From assembly GCF_028769735.1 (NCBI RefSeq), contig NC_088195.1:124001-188000 (forward strand): a stretch of 64,000 nucleotides of DNA, written 5' to 3'. A model generated the notes under the pieces. It was not told the origin of the DNA, ran no database searches, and worked only from the letters and a program-made list of their open reading frames with translations. The position numbers and the translations under genes are program-made. How positions within the stretch are numbered: the stretch's first letter is position 1; every line of letters begins with the position of its first letter. Positions 22,775 through 35,990 of this stretch are shown piece by piece. This DNA is from Zonotrichia leucophrys gambelii (taxonomy: Eukaryota; Chordata; Aves; Passeriformes; Passerellidae).

Positions 22775-22925
22775 GGATATTCCCCCTTGTCCTGCCGCTC
22801 CACGCTTTTGTCCAAAGTCCCTCTCCAGCTCTCTTTGTGCCCCTTTAGGCGCTGGAAGAGGCTCTCAGCTCTCCCTGGAGCCTTCTCTTCTCAGGCCAGA
22901 AAGAGAAGGCACGTCCTACAGCTAA
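22775..22925 (-). mobile_element. CR1 LINE fragment (internal 3' part), minus orientation
   Basis: Read on the minus strand it contains GAGAAGAGAAGGCTCCAGGG, GAGCTGAGAGCCTCTTCCAG, GAGCTGGAGAGGGACTTTGG and CAGGACAAGGGGGAATATCC, a known CR1 block upstream of the 3' end. Its own 3' terminus is missing. Confidence 0.8.
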
Positions 22926-22999
22926 ACTAAAACACTTGCTGCTGACGGACCATGCTGTGCTGGTCCTCTGGCTAGTTTCTTGGTAGAGGTAATGGGCCT

Positions 23000-23372
23000 T
23001 GTCTAGAGAAGAGGAGGATTGGAGGGCACCTTATCACTCTCCACAGGAGGTTGTAGTGACATGGGAGCTGGTCTCTTCTACTCTTCTACCCTAAGAGTAG
23101 AGTGAGAGGTCCAGAGGAGGAGGCTCCCCTCCAGGAGGGGAGATTCAGATCAGACATTAAATTTTTTTTTCATGGGTAAATGTGGTTGGGCACTGAAATA
23201 GATTGCCCTAGGGAGGGCATCATCTCTGAAAGTGTTTAACAGGTGTCTGGATCTGGCACTGGGTGATGTGGTTAGAGTGACAGTGATGGGTTGATGGTTG
23301 GACTGGATGATCATAAAGTAGTCTTCCAACACTGGTGATTCTATGATTCTATAATTCTATTCTACGACAGCT
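23000..23372 (+). mobile_element. CR1 LINE fragment, plus orientation, longest in the window
   Basis: About 370 bp run from AGAGAAGAGGAGGATTGGAG through CACAGGAGGTTGTAGTGACA, GGGAGATTCAGATCAGACAT, ATCATCTCTGAAAGTGTTTA and GGTTGGACTGGATGATCATA to GTGATTCTATGATTCTATAA. The full 3' end with its ATTCTATG-type tail is present. It lies head to head with the minus-strand fragment at 22775-22925. Confidence 0.92.
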
Positions 23373-24853
23373 TTCTTTAGCCTTGAACTTTAAAAAAAAC
23401 ACACTAACCAAAGTAAAAAAAAGTGGGAAAAATAAGTACCAGCATTCTCAGAATGGCCTGTGCAAGTAGAACAAGTAGGATGAATGCACAGCAGGCTTGA
23501 ATAAAGAAGTGCTGCTCTCTATGGCTTCAGAAAAACAAGAAAGAAGGAATGAAAGCAAAGCATGGGAGGGGAAGTAAACTTCCTAAAGATGGAACTCTGA
23601 GCATTTCACTGAAATGACCTTCAGCTGTGAAGCCTGGGGGAAACCCACAGGATTCAGCATTGCTGTCCCTCAACCTTTCCTGGGAAGCTGAGGGCAAGTG
23701 CCTGGCCCTGATACTGGTGAGAATTAAAGCTTCCTCAAGGCAGAAAATCCATCTGCTGCCCCACAAGGACCTGAGCACACAGCCACCATCATTTGACACA
23801 CAGAGTTACTTTATTTACAGGATTTATGGCCTCCAGTGCTTTCTATGTTTTCTCTACCCTCTCCTATTAATCCATAATCCACTCTTATAACCCTTAGGAA
23901 ATGATTATAGATTTTTTCTTCAGTTTCCATCTTGGAAATGGTACCTGTCAGCATCACAAATGGCTCCAGAGCTCTGGGCTGGGAGGTTGGATAGAGATGA
24001 TGGGGAAGGGCCTGAGGAGAAAACAGGGCTGCCTGCCTGGCAATGAAGTTGTCCTGTGCCCCCGTGTCCCTGCACAGCACCACGGCACAGATGCCCTGGT
24101 CCTGCCCAGACCAGAATGGTGTGTGTGGCAGGGTCTGGGTTGGAGAGCAGGGGACACCAGCTGTACACAAAGCACCAGTAGCTGAATTCCAACGGCTACT
24201 GGGCTACTGGTCTGTATAAAGTCATTTTCCTGACACTGTAGCCCTGTTGGAAGTCTGAGTGTGCTGTCTCCAGAATTAATGCTCAATGGGCCCGGGGCAG
24301 GGATTATTACAGGGAAACTATGCAACTAAATAGGTAGTTAACAAGTTGATTTAAAATTCATAAATGAGAGGGGAAAAGATAACAGGGCAGAGAACAGCAG
24401 GCTCAAATTCATTTAAACTCTTTGATGAGGAATCAGTGAGGTGGGGAATGAGATAAGGGAGGAGGATTAAAGGGAGTTTCCTGTTTTAAATCAGTTTGAA
24501 AAGGTGCCAGCACCCACTCCACTGGATCTTGGTCATTCCAAGTCTTCATTGCTCCTTTTATTAGTCCCCAACTCCTTGGCTGTACTTAGTGGATCCCAGT
24601 CAGGGGGAAGGAATGCGCAGGGGCTGACCTCCTACCAGGGGCGGCAGAAGGGCCTTTCTGCCCTCGTAGATTTGCTCAGGACCACAATAGCCTGTATACT
24701 GTGCCAGGGGACGTGGAAGGGCACAGCCACGGCTGAGGAGGACCCGGGGGTGGGGAGGGACAGAGGAGGAGGATGGAGAAGAAAGAGCAGTGGCAGAGAC
24801 AGCTCCAGGTTATGGGTTGGTGCTGGAGAGGTATAGCTGCTGCAGGAAACTGA

Positions 24854-25051
24854 GAAGGAAAGGAAAGGAAAGGAAAGGAAAGGAAAGGAAAGGAAAGGAA
24901 AGGAAAGGAAAGGAAAGGAAAGGAAAGGAAAGGAAAGGAAAGGAAAGGAAAGGAAAGGAAAGGAAAGGAAAGGAAAGGAAAGGAAAAAGGAAAGGAAAGG
25001 AAAAAGGAAAGGAAAGGAAAAAGGAAAGGAAAGGAAAAAGGAAAGGAAAGG
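24854..25051. repeat. (AAAGG)n pentanucleotide microsatellite, polypurine tract
   Basis: About 26 uninterrupted AAAGG units run to 24986, then about four blocks of a 15-17 bp compound unit with an extended A run (GGAAAAAGGAAAGGAAA). One strand is pure purine for almost 200 bp. The open frames across it on both strands are artefacts of the repeat. Confidence 0.97.
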
Positions 25052-26998
25052 GTGGCTGCAGTGCTTCTGCCAACGACTTCACCATCATCACATGTCTTCT
25101 CATGATAGGTTTGCATAGATGAGGTTTGGAAAGCCATACTGAACACATCCAGTGACTCCTGTCCTGGCTCAAGACATAAGCAAAGCAGGGTAGAGAAAGG
25201 TTCCAGCTCTTGTCCTATTATGCCTTGTCCTTACTGAGAATGAATATATGTCACACAAAAGGTAATTAAGTGACTTGCCCCAGGCTATGCAACACATCAG
25301 GGAAGGCTGGAGATTAGAAACCAGGTGTCCTCAGTTCCTCTGCTCTGCCTTTCCCACCAGATAAGGCACCTTTTTTTCCTCTCCTTTGCACAACTCTAAT
25401 TTTAATTAGCTGTATCTCCATATACCTGTTTGTCTCAATTCCTCTCAGAAACCTCCCAAGTAAGACAAGTTTCCATCTGTAATCCTGTGCTATTTCATGG
25501 CTACTTGGAAATAACACTTTAAAGAAAAAGCCTGTACCATGTCAAGCTGTCTGGGAGCACTGAGTCAACAGCAAAGATAATTAGACAATAACACAGTTAT
25601 TCTATATTGTCCTCTGAGTTGTATTTTTAAAAAAAGCTCTGGATCAAAGCAAAATGGAAAAAAGCGCTGCTCAGGTTTTTTTGTGTCCACTAAATCAAAC
25701 TGACTTTGTTTGCTCCTGTCCTCACAGCCCAGCTTCTGGAGCCTGGAATATTGGATGGCCACTGGACGAGGGATGTCCTGAACTCCTCTTTTCGTTACCC
25801 TGTCCTGGTGATTCCATGAGAGCACGCGAGTGTCCATGGATCTGTGCAGACACAGGGGGACACAGCCTGGCACTGGGTGGCACCAGGGGGAGATTATTGT
25901 CCCCTGCCCAGCCTGCAGCCAGGAGATGTGTCAGGACTCAGGAGAGTCCGTGGCATTGAAATTAGTCAATTTATTCATTTACTTAATTAAATTGGAGTGG
26001 TGCCATCAGAGCGTCAGCAGAAAGAGGAATGAGAGTTATAAATAAAAGAGGAAAAAGGTAAACTTTGTCAGTGATGCCATGGCTTGGCTGGGGGCGTATT
26101 GGGGGTCCGAGGGCAGGAACAGACCCTCTGCCTGGAGCATGGAGGTCTCCATGGGGCTGTCAGGAAGGCTCCTCATTTTCAGAATTCCCATCTAGAGCCC
26201 TCCTGAGGCAAGAATGTGTCTCTGCCTCTGCACAGCTTGCCCAGCCACCCGCCTACTCAGGGGAGGATTAACATGGGGCAGTGGAAACTCTGCTGGCTCT
26301 CCCTTAGCCCTCTCATTCCTTACTGAAGGGAATGAAGAATTACCCAAGCACATTCCTATTATTTTGACATTAATATTTTCTAATTTAAAATGCCATGGCA
26401 CATTAATCTAATAAGACCAGAAGAACTTCTTTCCTGCTTTGGCCCTCCAGCAGGTTTGGCACATGCTGGACTATTGCCAGGACTCCTTCACCCTGAAATT
26501 GGAAGGCTAAAAACTAGGAGTATTTTTGCACATATTACTTTGAAATACAAATTCTAATGCCAGTTTAGATACCTGTTCTGTCTCACAAGGTTAAAGGACA
26601 AAGGCCAGTTAAGAACGTGGGGAAAAAAAACCATTTCCACATAACACTTTATACTATCAGGCAGCATTAAGCCCTTGTTTGTTCTACCTGTCTGATTTCC
26701 ATATATCCAAGAGTGAGAGCTCCTTTGTACTTTGCAAATAGCATGGAGTTCCAAGCAGTGGCTGCTTCTCGTTTCATCCTGTTGGGATTCGCAGTGAATG
26801 CCAGATGCTGTGGTGTCAGGGAATTACCAGGCTTTGCCTGTCCATCACAGGGAGTTCCCCTTTTCCTCTCCTCTCCATGATTACCTAAAGCTGCTGGGTT
26901 TTCCTTCATTGTTAATGTTACTCAAACCCAGATGGATTTACAGACTCCCAGTCCTAGTCCTGGGCACAGGCTCCTCTCTAGCACACAACCCAGAGGGG

Positions 26999-27035
26999 TG
27001 TTAATTAGACAAGGGGGCTGTTAATTAGACAAGGG
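26999..27035. repeat. 20 bp tandem duplication carrying TTAATTAG
   Basis: TGTTAATTAGACAAGGG occurs at 26999-27015 and again at 27019-27035. Each copy holds a TAATTA homeodomain-type core. Confidence 0.85.
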
Positions 27036-28867
27036 TGCAGTGGCAATAGCACATGGTGAATGTTCAGTCCTCCGAGTCTCTGCGTGTGAAGCAGATCAAT
27101 AAGCAATTCAGCCATTAGAAATAAAGCTAGTCCTATTATCTGCTGATCAATAATTCATTAGTCTTGGATGTACCTGCCTTGGAGCACCTCTGGAAGGAGA
27201 GAAGCTTGCAGCAGGCAGACCAAAGGCAAGGCAGGGGATGCAGCAATGTTTTTCCCCTCCAGCACCCCTGTGAACCTTTGGTGACTGAGGCTAGTAGGAT
27301 TTTATGCACCCCAGGTGTGTATCTATGATTAAAATGCAATTGTAAAGAGCTCTTTATTATTGCACACGCCCAGCCTCCCATCCCCCTGCCCTCCCATGGC
27401 TGCTCCCCACTGCCCCGACTGGAAATGCTGACAGTAATAAATGGCTGGCAAAGCAATCATACACATTAAGCTGAGAAGTATGAAGCTGAGGTCAAAACTA
27501 TTTTCTTTCTATAATTATATGGAGAATAAATTCATTTTCCAATAAAAGCACACAGAAGGTCATGGTGAGCAGGTGGTCACATCGGGAGCAGCCATCCTCC
27601 CCTGCGTCCCAAAATCAAGGTGTTCAGATGGGGCATTGAACTAGAACATCAAGCTGTGAGAAAGCCCAAACCTAGGCAAGAGCTTTTTGCTTCATTTGTG
27701 GTTCTCTTTTTACTTTCAGACCACTTCCCAGCTTCTTGAGTCAGCGCTCAGCTGGCTGTCCTGCTCTTTGAACAGGAGCCAGCCCTGAAACAACGGTGTT
27801 CAGTCCGAAATCATGTTTATGAAACTGTAACAGGGTTTGTTACTCTGTTAATGCACCATATAAAAAAAAGCTATGAAAATCAACTGCCAGGTATAACAAC
27901 CTGCTCACTTCCAGCTGAATTGTCTTGGCTCCTTTGTAACATACTTTATCCTCTGCAGAGGAGGGAACAGAGCCTAATTCTGCAGAGCTGAGATGTTGTG
28001 CCCATCCTGCCCATGCCTGCTCCTACCTGCAGGCCCTACCTGCAGATGGGGTGACCCTGAATAATCCCCAGGATGGGATAGGGAGTGGAGCACCCATCCC
28101 TGTGCCCCTCAAATGTGTCCTCTTGGGGCAATGCTGGTGATGGAGCCATCAGAGGCAACCTTGAGCTTCAGAACCTGAGCAGATTCAGTTATTCCTGGGT
28201 ATTAACAGAGTATCCTGGGCAAAAGCGTGTCATTGGTTTTCCAAGCATGGGGTTGCCTCTCACTGGATCCCACGTGTAGGATTCAGCATTTCCCAGAGTC
28301 TCACTGCCTCGGGGAGAGCCTTCGAGCCCAGGCAGCTGCCTCAGAGGGCTGTTGACCTCCTGCTGCTCTCAGAGTCAACATCTGGCAATACCTACTGAAA
28401 CTGCACTATATTAATGACTCCCATGCAACACTTACAGCAAAAGGGCATTTCCCACAGCTGTTTAGGTTTCAGCAGAGGCATGTGCAACCTTTCTGTGGGA
28501 TCCCTAGGGCCCCACTTCGGTAACAGCATTTGATAAGGAAAATTCAAATCAACTCCTTTCCATTTTTTTCCTCTTTCTTTTTTAGTTCACAGACCATGAA
28601 GGAAACAGATGGGAGTTAAAGAGAGATTGAAAATGACAAAGGAAGTCTAGAGACACTTATTTCCACTCAGAACAAATTAATTAGCATGTCTGGGGACAAC
28701 TGATTAAAGTTCCTGACAGAGAAAGGGAGTTAAAGCACCATTCCTTCTCTGTACAGGGAATGCTTTTGCACACTCCATCACCAAAGCGGAGTGACTGGGA
28801 CGAGGGGACCCCAGCACAGGCAGGGCCAGGCTCACTGTCCACTGGATGGGATCTGGGAAGCTGCCCT

Positions 28868-29078
28868 AGAATCCTGGAATGGTTTGGGCTGTGGGGTACA
28901 TTAAACTCACCGCCCTCCCCCCTTGCCATGGCAGGGACACCTTCCACTGTCCCAGGCTGCCCCAATCCCTGTCCAGCCTGGCCTTGGACAGTCCCAGTGA
29001 TCCAGGGGCAGCCACAGCTTCCTGTTCACCCTGTGCCTCCTCACCCTCACAGGGAACAACTTCTTTCAGCCACTCTGC
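28868..29078 (-). mobile_element. CR1 LINE fragment, minus orientation
   Basis: Plus-strand words are AGAATCCTGGAATGGTTTGG, GCCATGGCAGGGACACCTTC, CACTGTCCCAGGCTGCCCCA, CCTGTCCAGCCTGGCCTTGG and CCTCACAGGGAACAACTTCT, in the order expected for an inverted CR1 3' end. Confidence 0.92.
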
Positions 29079-31811
29079 TTTCCAAACTCCCAAGGCACCT
29101 AAAGACTGATTTTTTCTTGTTGGGTTATTCTGAAGTTTCTTGCCCATATTATTTAGAAAGAAAAACAATTAAGTTTTTAAAGATAATATTTTTTCTCTTT
29201 CTCTTTGATATTGGGCTTTCTCTCCTTCCCATTTATTTTGCATGACTGCCAAAGGGGAAGAGAAATTAAGAAATAAAGTGTTAAGAGAGTTAAATCTGAA
29301 GTCAAAAGGAGAAGCAGTAGGAGAAAGACTGGGAGCAGCCTTTAATCTTAGAGATGTTCCACCTCAGGGGATTGCCCTTCCTCTTACCAGGCAATTAAAG
29401 CCTCTATTAGGGAGCCCTTCATTAGTACCCATGGGAGCTGCTTCTGCACCAAACGCCTCTGAAGCTGCAGCAGTGGCTGCTCTGACCAGGAGCAGAGGAG
29501 CATGAGCACCGCCAGGTGTTAACAATCACCTCTAATGGGAGTCCCGTGTCTCAGCAGGTGCTGAGTGGGTGTGACAGTCCAGGTCTTGCCCCATACAGCA
29601 GCAACTGTTCCGAATTTCGGGAGGCTGGTCAGCACCCAGAACTTTGCAGGTGGCTCTGGATTTCATTCAGCTTTATGTTCATTTAGGTATTTCCAGGCAA
29701 TTTCTGCTTAATGTGCTTATGGCTCAGACGGAGCCAGGAAGAGTCTGGTTTGTCCATTGGGGATGTAGGTGGTAGTTACTGGTTACCATGCTGGGATGTG
29801 CCATAGGGATGTCAGGTGCTAAATGGGGTTGTGGAGAGCTTGGCATGAGCCCCTTGTGCATGCTGGATATCACATCACCACCCTAAATTAATTAACTCAC
29901 TACTCCAGACTGCCCTGCAGCAAAGAGCCATTGCAGCACCAAAGGTTTGTGTTTGCAAAACAGGGGTTGCCATCCATTCCTGCAGGCTGAGATGTAAGAT
30001 CATGGCTACAAAACAAAATGCAGCTTTTCAGGATTCCCAGTGTCCCTTCCTGGTGCTGCTGCAGCCAAAGGAGGAGAGTGGCCCCTGACCTGTGATAGTC
30101 CCCGAGGCCATCACTCCCACAGGGTCATGGTGCTGGTGCCAAGGTGTGTAAACTCCTCACGCCTATCCTGGGAAATGACAGCATAATGAGTCATTTCCAT
30201 GTGCTGTCTCCTAATCTGGCCAGAAACATCACAGCACATGGCAGCAAAATGCTGTGTTTAAATCCATAATGACTCCTGGCACTACTCCTAATATAAATCA
30301 AGGGGGTGCAGTTGTGGAGAGAACGTTTTTATGACCCTATCTTCATATCATCTGTCAAAAAGACAATTTGGCCTCTGCAGTATTCATCTATTTTTATCTA
30401 GACATGAGCAGTTGTTACATCTGTGCTATCACCTTCCAAATGGTGAGATTTATATTTTCCCTGTTAGCCTCAGGAATTGCTTCCACTCCCCTGGATGCTG
30501 TGGGTGGGTAACTAATGGATACACATTTATGGCCTGATGTAGAGTGTTTGAGAAGCCCTTTGAAACCCACTGAGTGGGTTGGAGATGGCACAGAGTGCCA
30601 CAGAAGTGGCAAAGTGTTGGTTGCACTTCTGTTGTTGTGACAGCTTCCTGTTCCTCACGGAAAGCTGTGACAACACCCTTAAGGGGAACCAGTCTCTGCC
30701 TGGGCCTCTAAAAACCTGTTCCAGCAGACCAACAACTGGGAGTTGCTCTGTTCTTTCCCTCCCATTCTGTGAAAATGCCCTTTGGGCATCACATTATGCA
30801 AGTGGAAATTTGCCCATTTTTCCTGGAATAAAATCTAGTAACAGTCCTGTCTAGCCTCCCTGTGCCTCTGTGTTTGCAAGGGGACACCAGGATAGACTCA
30901 TATACTTTAACTTCTGCAGCCCCTGCTGTTAGATAGTAACATAGATATGGAAAGCATGAGGCAGTCACAGAAATAATGATTTTTTTCAAAAAGATATAAT
31001 TTGGAAACAGCTTTTCTATTTCCACTTTTTTGGATATTTTTAGTTGAGCAGCTGTTGTCTTGATGTTGATCTTAAACCTGTTTCTTTCATTCCTAAAGAA
31101 AGAAATTTTTTATTTTTGTGGTTATAGAATTCAGCTTCAGAGGTCACTTACTGTTTCCAAGTTCAATGCACTCTGGAAGGAATCTATATTCTTCTCCTAT
31201 GGTTCCTGGGCATGAAAGCAATCTCTAAATACTCAGAGGATGAAATGAGGTCAAACCTGTAATTCCACATGGCTACTGCCGAGGGAAGCCAGCACTCCAA
31301 TGCACTGCTTTGTTTCTGTCAAAGCAGTTTAGAAAACAGCAATGGGAAATTATTTTGCAATAAATAGAAACTTACAAGCGCAGATGGGCTGCAGCCTCGG
31401 GTTTTCCTTCAAGCTATTCCCCTAGAAAGAGATTGGGAATTGCAATTGGCTGCATTAAATTGGTAGGTGAAGGACAAGCTGTTTTACATACAAATTATTA
31501 CAATTGCGTCATTTACAAGTCCCTCTCATGCACTAAAGCCTTCATGTGTCCAACAGCACAGGGCTCAAGCCTCAAGATTACCCTTTGCATGTGGGTTAAA
31601 ATGGTGCTCAGAGGTGGGGCTATGGCATCCAGCGCCTCACAGCTCCTGGGGAATGGACACTTCTCTCTCTGAGCACTGAAGCAGGAGCTGAGGAAGCCCT
31701 GCCCGTGTTTGCACACGAGAGCTGAGAGTCTTCCTGGTGAGCTTGGAGGAAATGCTCTCCAGTGCTCATCTGGGCCAGCAAGGCCAGACCCACTCTCCAT
31801 TTCCCAGGGGA

Positions 31812-31912
31812 GAATCACAGAACCATTGTCAGTAAGGCTGGAGGATCTCCAAGATACCAAATCCAGCCTTTGGCTAAACACGGCCGTGCCCAGCCGGGTG
31901 CGTCAATGTCCC
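31812..31912 (-). mobile_element. short CR1 LINE fragment, minus orientation
   Basis: AGAATCACAGAACCATTGTC, AGTAAGGCTGGAGGATCTCC and AAGATACCAAATCCAGCCTT correspond to the inverted CR1 3' end (usual AGAATCATAGAATCATTAAG and following). Confidence 0.75.
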
Positions 31913-32889
31913 CATATTGGGGACAGGGTGTCCCGAGCCAGGTGCTGCAGAGACACCCCTTCACCCCAATGCTGGAGGCTGCACATCACCCTGGAACTGC
32001 TACCAGAGCTTTCCCCTTTCTTCTCTGAGCTGTTTATCTGGAAGCCTCCATTGTATCTGAGGCTCGGTGCGGGTGTTAATTACACTGTGCTCATTTCCAA
32101 GGTGGGTATTACAATGCTTTCCCTGCTGCAGCTGTGGGATTTTACAAAATTGTTAATACCTCATTCTGGAGAAAATCGAGCATTCTGAATGTTCCCCAAA
32201 ATGTGTGTAAAAATTTCACACAATTCAACATTTGCAAGGGCTGCAATTAGCTAAGCCAGTGCAGAACCTCCCAAAATAACCAGCTCCTTTCTTTTCTAGT
32301 GCTTGTTATAACACACAGAGGTTGTTAGATGTTTTCTCACCATCAGATTGTAGTTAGATTCAATTCATATAATAGAGGATATAAACCCCGTTTCTTTTAA
32401 AGCCTGTTCTTACAAAAAAACTTCCTTTCCTTCAACCACCTGCATTTGAAGTAGCCTGAAATTCTGACAGAATTTTGCTATATGAAATCCAGGAAAATGT
32501 TAACATTTGTGAAACATACACCTGCTTAAGTTGTCTCTTTATGTGCTCAGAAGCTCAAACCCTTTATAAAGTTAAACTGATACACAAACTAGAATTTATG
32601 TATGTATAGATATACATACACAGTCTACCTTATCTCCTGCATTTCCTATTTCACGTGTCAGCAACTCTGTATAGAAAAAATATTATGTGTATAAAGAATC
32701 TTTGCTCTGGCTGTAAAGCTGCAGGTGTCTCTGGGAGAGAAACATTATCTGTTAAACTGTGCAGAGCAGCACTACAAATCCATACAATATGAGGCAACAT
32801 TATTACATTGCTATTTCCCACGGAGTTTGGGCAGCATCCTGTCAGCCAGGATGCTACTAATTTTCTGTAAGAAACAGCAGAATTTGGGC

Positions 32890-33035
32890 AGGGACTGGAT
32901 AAGATTTCATTTCTTCCACAGTATTCCTGGAAGTGTTCAGGGCCAGCTTGGAGGGGGCTTGAAGTGAGTGGCAGTGGTTGGAATGAGATGAGTTTTAAAG
33001 ACCCTTCCCTTCCAAACCATTCCAGGATTCTATAT
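32890..33035 (+). mobile_element. CR1 LINE fragment, plus orientation
   Basis: ATTCCTGGAAGTGTTCAGGG, CCAGCTTGGAGGGGGCTTGA, GATGAGTTTTAAAGACCCTT and TTCCAAACCATTCCAGGATT mark a CR1 3' end, finishing at about 33035. Confidence 0.88.
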
Positions 33036-35789
33036 ATTCCTTCTCTTGCAGAAAGAGTTATAAAGCCTTTAATTGCCTAAGCAACTGGGTTTTTTCCTTA
33101 CCTGGAGGAAGATGTGGCTTTCTGTGCCCTCAGACTCCTGCTGTGCCATCACTGATATAGCCCAGCAGTGCTGTCTGCTGAAATAATAAAGTTTGCTTTC
33201 AGAGCTGCAAGTCCCTTATTTTTTTTGAATCTGTCAGCCCAGAGTTTTGACCAACAGTGAAAAATAAGCTGTTTAAAAATAAGTTTAAGCAACTCTGTGT
33301 GTGTGGCTCATTGAAGTAAAAAAATTGCCTACTGCAGCTTCAAGATCTTTGTAATTAATACACATAAGTGATTGATTGACCTCAAAACTTTGTGGCAGAA
33401 AATCTATTCACTTGTCAATCATCTCAAGAAGAGCTGCCATTTAAAAAGGACTAAGACAGATGGCACCAATGAATTGTGCCACAGTGAAATGAAGCCAGGA
33501 ATGCGACATCAATTTTTCACTTTCATCTGCACTGGAGTGTCACCATGTTCATTTACAGAACCTATCTGCAGGACCATGCACTGTATGTAAAACAACTGAT
33601 TGAGGTTGAGGGAGGGGTAAGAATTTGGTAACAAATTACAGCAGGAGATGGAAACAGAATGAGAAATGGTGTACCCAAGATATGGTTTGCCAAAGGCCAG
33701 GTCTAGAGCATCTGATGGAAAGGAGAAAGTTCAGTGCTGCTTCCTGAAGCTGGTGGCTCTGAACTTCTACCTGATCTTCTGTTGTCACCCCAGGAAGAGG
33801 CTTAATCAGCCCAGCTCCCTGGTGCTTCAAAAGCATCACCAGCAGAGAGACCTGAGCTGAGAGCAGGAACCTGAGCAGGGACCAAGGGCAGAGGGGGGAG
33901 CACCATCCTCTGGTCCCTCAGAGCTCTGGCTGCGCTCGGAGAAGGCTCTGCTCAAACTGCCTCCCACGGAGTGCCCATATTTGCCCTGAAGCCTGGCTTT
34001 TATAACGACATTTTTGTAAATTGATAAAGAAGACAGCTTTATCAGCATCCTATTCCAGCTCCTGCCAGGCTGGTTTTATCACCCAGCCAACTGCTCCTAT
34101 TCATTCCTACCTGGATGCTGTAGCTGGTGTTTTGCGATTCATACTTTTGGTTTCCCTAAATTGGATTATTTCAATCTGAGGTCCTTTGGGCTGCTGCAGA
34201 CTGTTTTGGCATAGTGCTGGGCTGCAGCTCAGTGTAACACAGAATTTTTGGCTGTGATCCCTGTTATGGGAAGTCTTCATCCACTTCCTTGCAGAGCAGA
34301 TTGAGCTACAGCTGTACAGGGTGCTCTGCCCTCTTCACCCCACAGGAATTTCCCTCTTTCCTCTTATAATTCATGTGGTTTTGAGCCAGCCATGGGGCTG
34401 CAGACCTGGGGCATGTCCAAGTCATGTTCTTAACCCACCTTTAATCTTACTTGCAAAGAGGATGTCAGCAGGTTAAAACTAATTTTACCTTTCTGAGTGG
34501 AGTTGCTCTTAGTTCTGCTGTGTCAGTTCACCTCCCATTTTCCACACTGACAATGACCCCGTCCTGGGGCTGATTCTGGTGGGACTATGTCAACATCCCA
34601 GCCTTCATCCTGCCACTGTGTCACTCAGTAGATAGTATCCAAAAGGTTATTTTGTTGGCATATACTGCATTTACTGTACACAGTAAATAGACTTAAGTAT
34701 TTGATTGAGAGAATCAAAATGTTTTTCCTTTGCATACTCCTTTAGAGGAGTTGATTTTTAGTTTGTCATTGGTAATTAAGGGGGAAATTACTGCTTCTAA
34801 TTCCTCATTTTATTGTCCTATGGTGCAGATAAGTTTCTGTGGTATCAGGGAATTTGCTGTCTGTGCCAGGCACACACATGGGTGAGAGATGGTGTGGAGT
34901 TTGCTGGATAAAGAACCATTAAAAGTGACTCCAGGAGTCAATAAGCTCCCAGCTTCAGTTGTGTTATCAGTATTGATTCAGTTAAAAATTATTTATCTTA
35001 ATTCCAGGCCTGCGGCTGCTGTTGGTTTAACCCTTTGGAGAAGGCATGTTATGAATGAAGGCATCTGCCCGGCTTCCAGGCTGTGAGAGGTTTTCTTATG
35101 ACGGAATTTCTTAGGGATTTTCTGCTGTGCTGACCCAGGTGCTCTGCCTTGCTAACTGGCTGGAGGCTGAGGCGAGTGGCAGAGTGGCTGGCACTCGCTG
35201 GGATGCGAGCATTGATCCCTCTCTGTGGGGCTGGCAGGGACCAGAGCACCCTCATCCCCTTCCAGGGGGTGTCCATGACTGCACTGGTTTCTCCTAAGAC
35301 ATTCATGCCATTTCTTGGCTTGACTGTGCCCCTTCAGTCCCCTTAACCTCCCCTACACCTTCCTCCTTCTTTGACTCTTCAGTATTAAACACTAGTTTCC
35401 TGTTTATTCTCAAGGAAAAACATTCTTTAACTCCTAATAGCTTTCCTAAAGCCATAACCTGCCTTGTCTGCTGTTTAATAGGGAATCAATATTGTTGTAA
35501 TACAATGAAATTTACATTGATTTGTCTCATTTTAACTGGCAGCTAAACCAATAAGGTATTAGTCCATGCGCTCCTGCCAGGAGGCCCAGCTGGCTTCTTC
35601 AAGACCAATGTCTTTGCTAATAATTAATTACAAAAATCTGGCATAAAGTTTGCAAAGCCGGTTAGGCACAATTACTACTTGCAGCACTTTTTAAAATTAA
35701 TGCAAAAGTGGAACCTGTCAGATTGAGATGTCTTTTAGATGTGCTCACGCTGGCAGGTGCAGGCTGGACAAGGACACCCACCTTGCCAA

Positions 35790-35990
35790 ATCATCATAGA
35801 ATCCCGAATAGTTTGGGTTGGAAACAACATTAAGGCTCATCTCCTTCCAGTTCCCCTATTACGGGCAGGGACAACTTCCACTATCCCAGCTTGCTCCAAG
35901 GCCTGTCCTCCAACCTGGCCTTGGAAACTTCTGGGGATCCAGGGGCAGCCACAGCTGCTCTGGGCACCCTGGGCCAAGGCCTCACACTCA
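35790..35990 (-). mobile_element. CR1 LINE fragment, minus orientation
   Basis: ATCATAGAATCCCGAATAGT, TTGGGTTGGAAACAACATTA, GGGCAGGGACAACTTCCACT and CCAACCTGGCCTTGGAAACT, then GGGGCAGCCACAGCTGCTCT, form an inverted CR1 3' end. Confidence 0.92.

Larger units (their letters stand above)
18121..24850. other. intergenic, SLC16A1 side: no gene
   Basis: No coding exon is recognised on either strand. The segment holds three CR1 fragments (20822-20960, 22775-22925 and 23000-23372), short degenerate tandem repeats near 21520-21630 and 22470-22565, and a CpG-rich patch with a CTCF-like motif at 22555-22660. The remainder appears to be unique DNA. Confidence 0.6.

Noticed and set aside
24676..25172. 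Open frames with Lys/Gly/Glu or Ser/Phe/Leu/Pro repeats
   Set aside because: They are translations of the AAAGG microsatellite on either strand.
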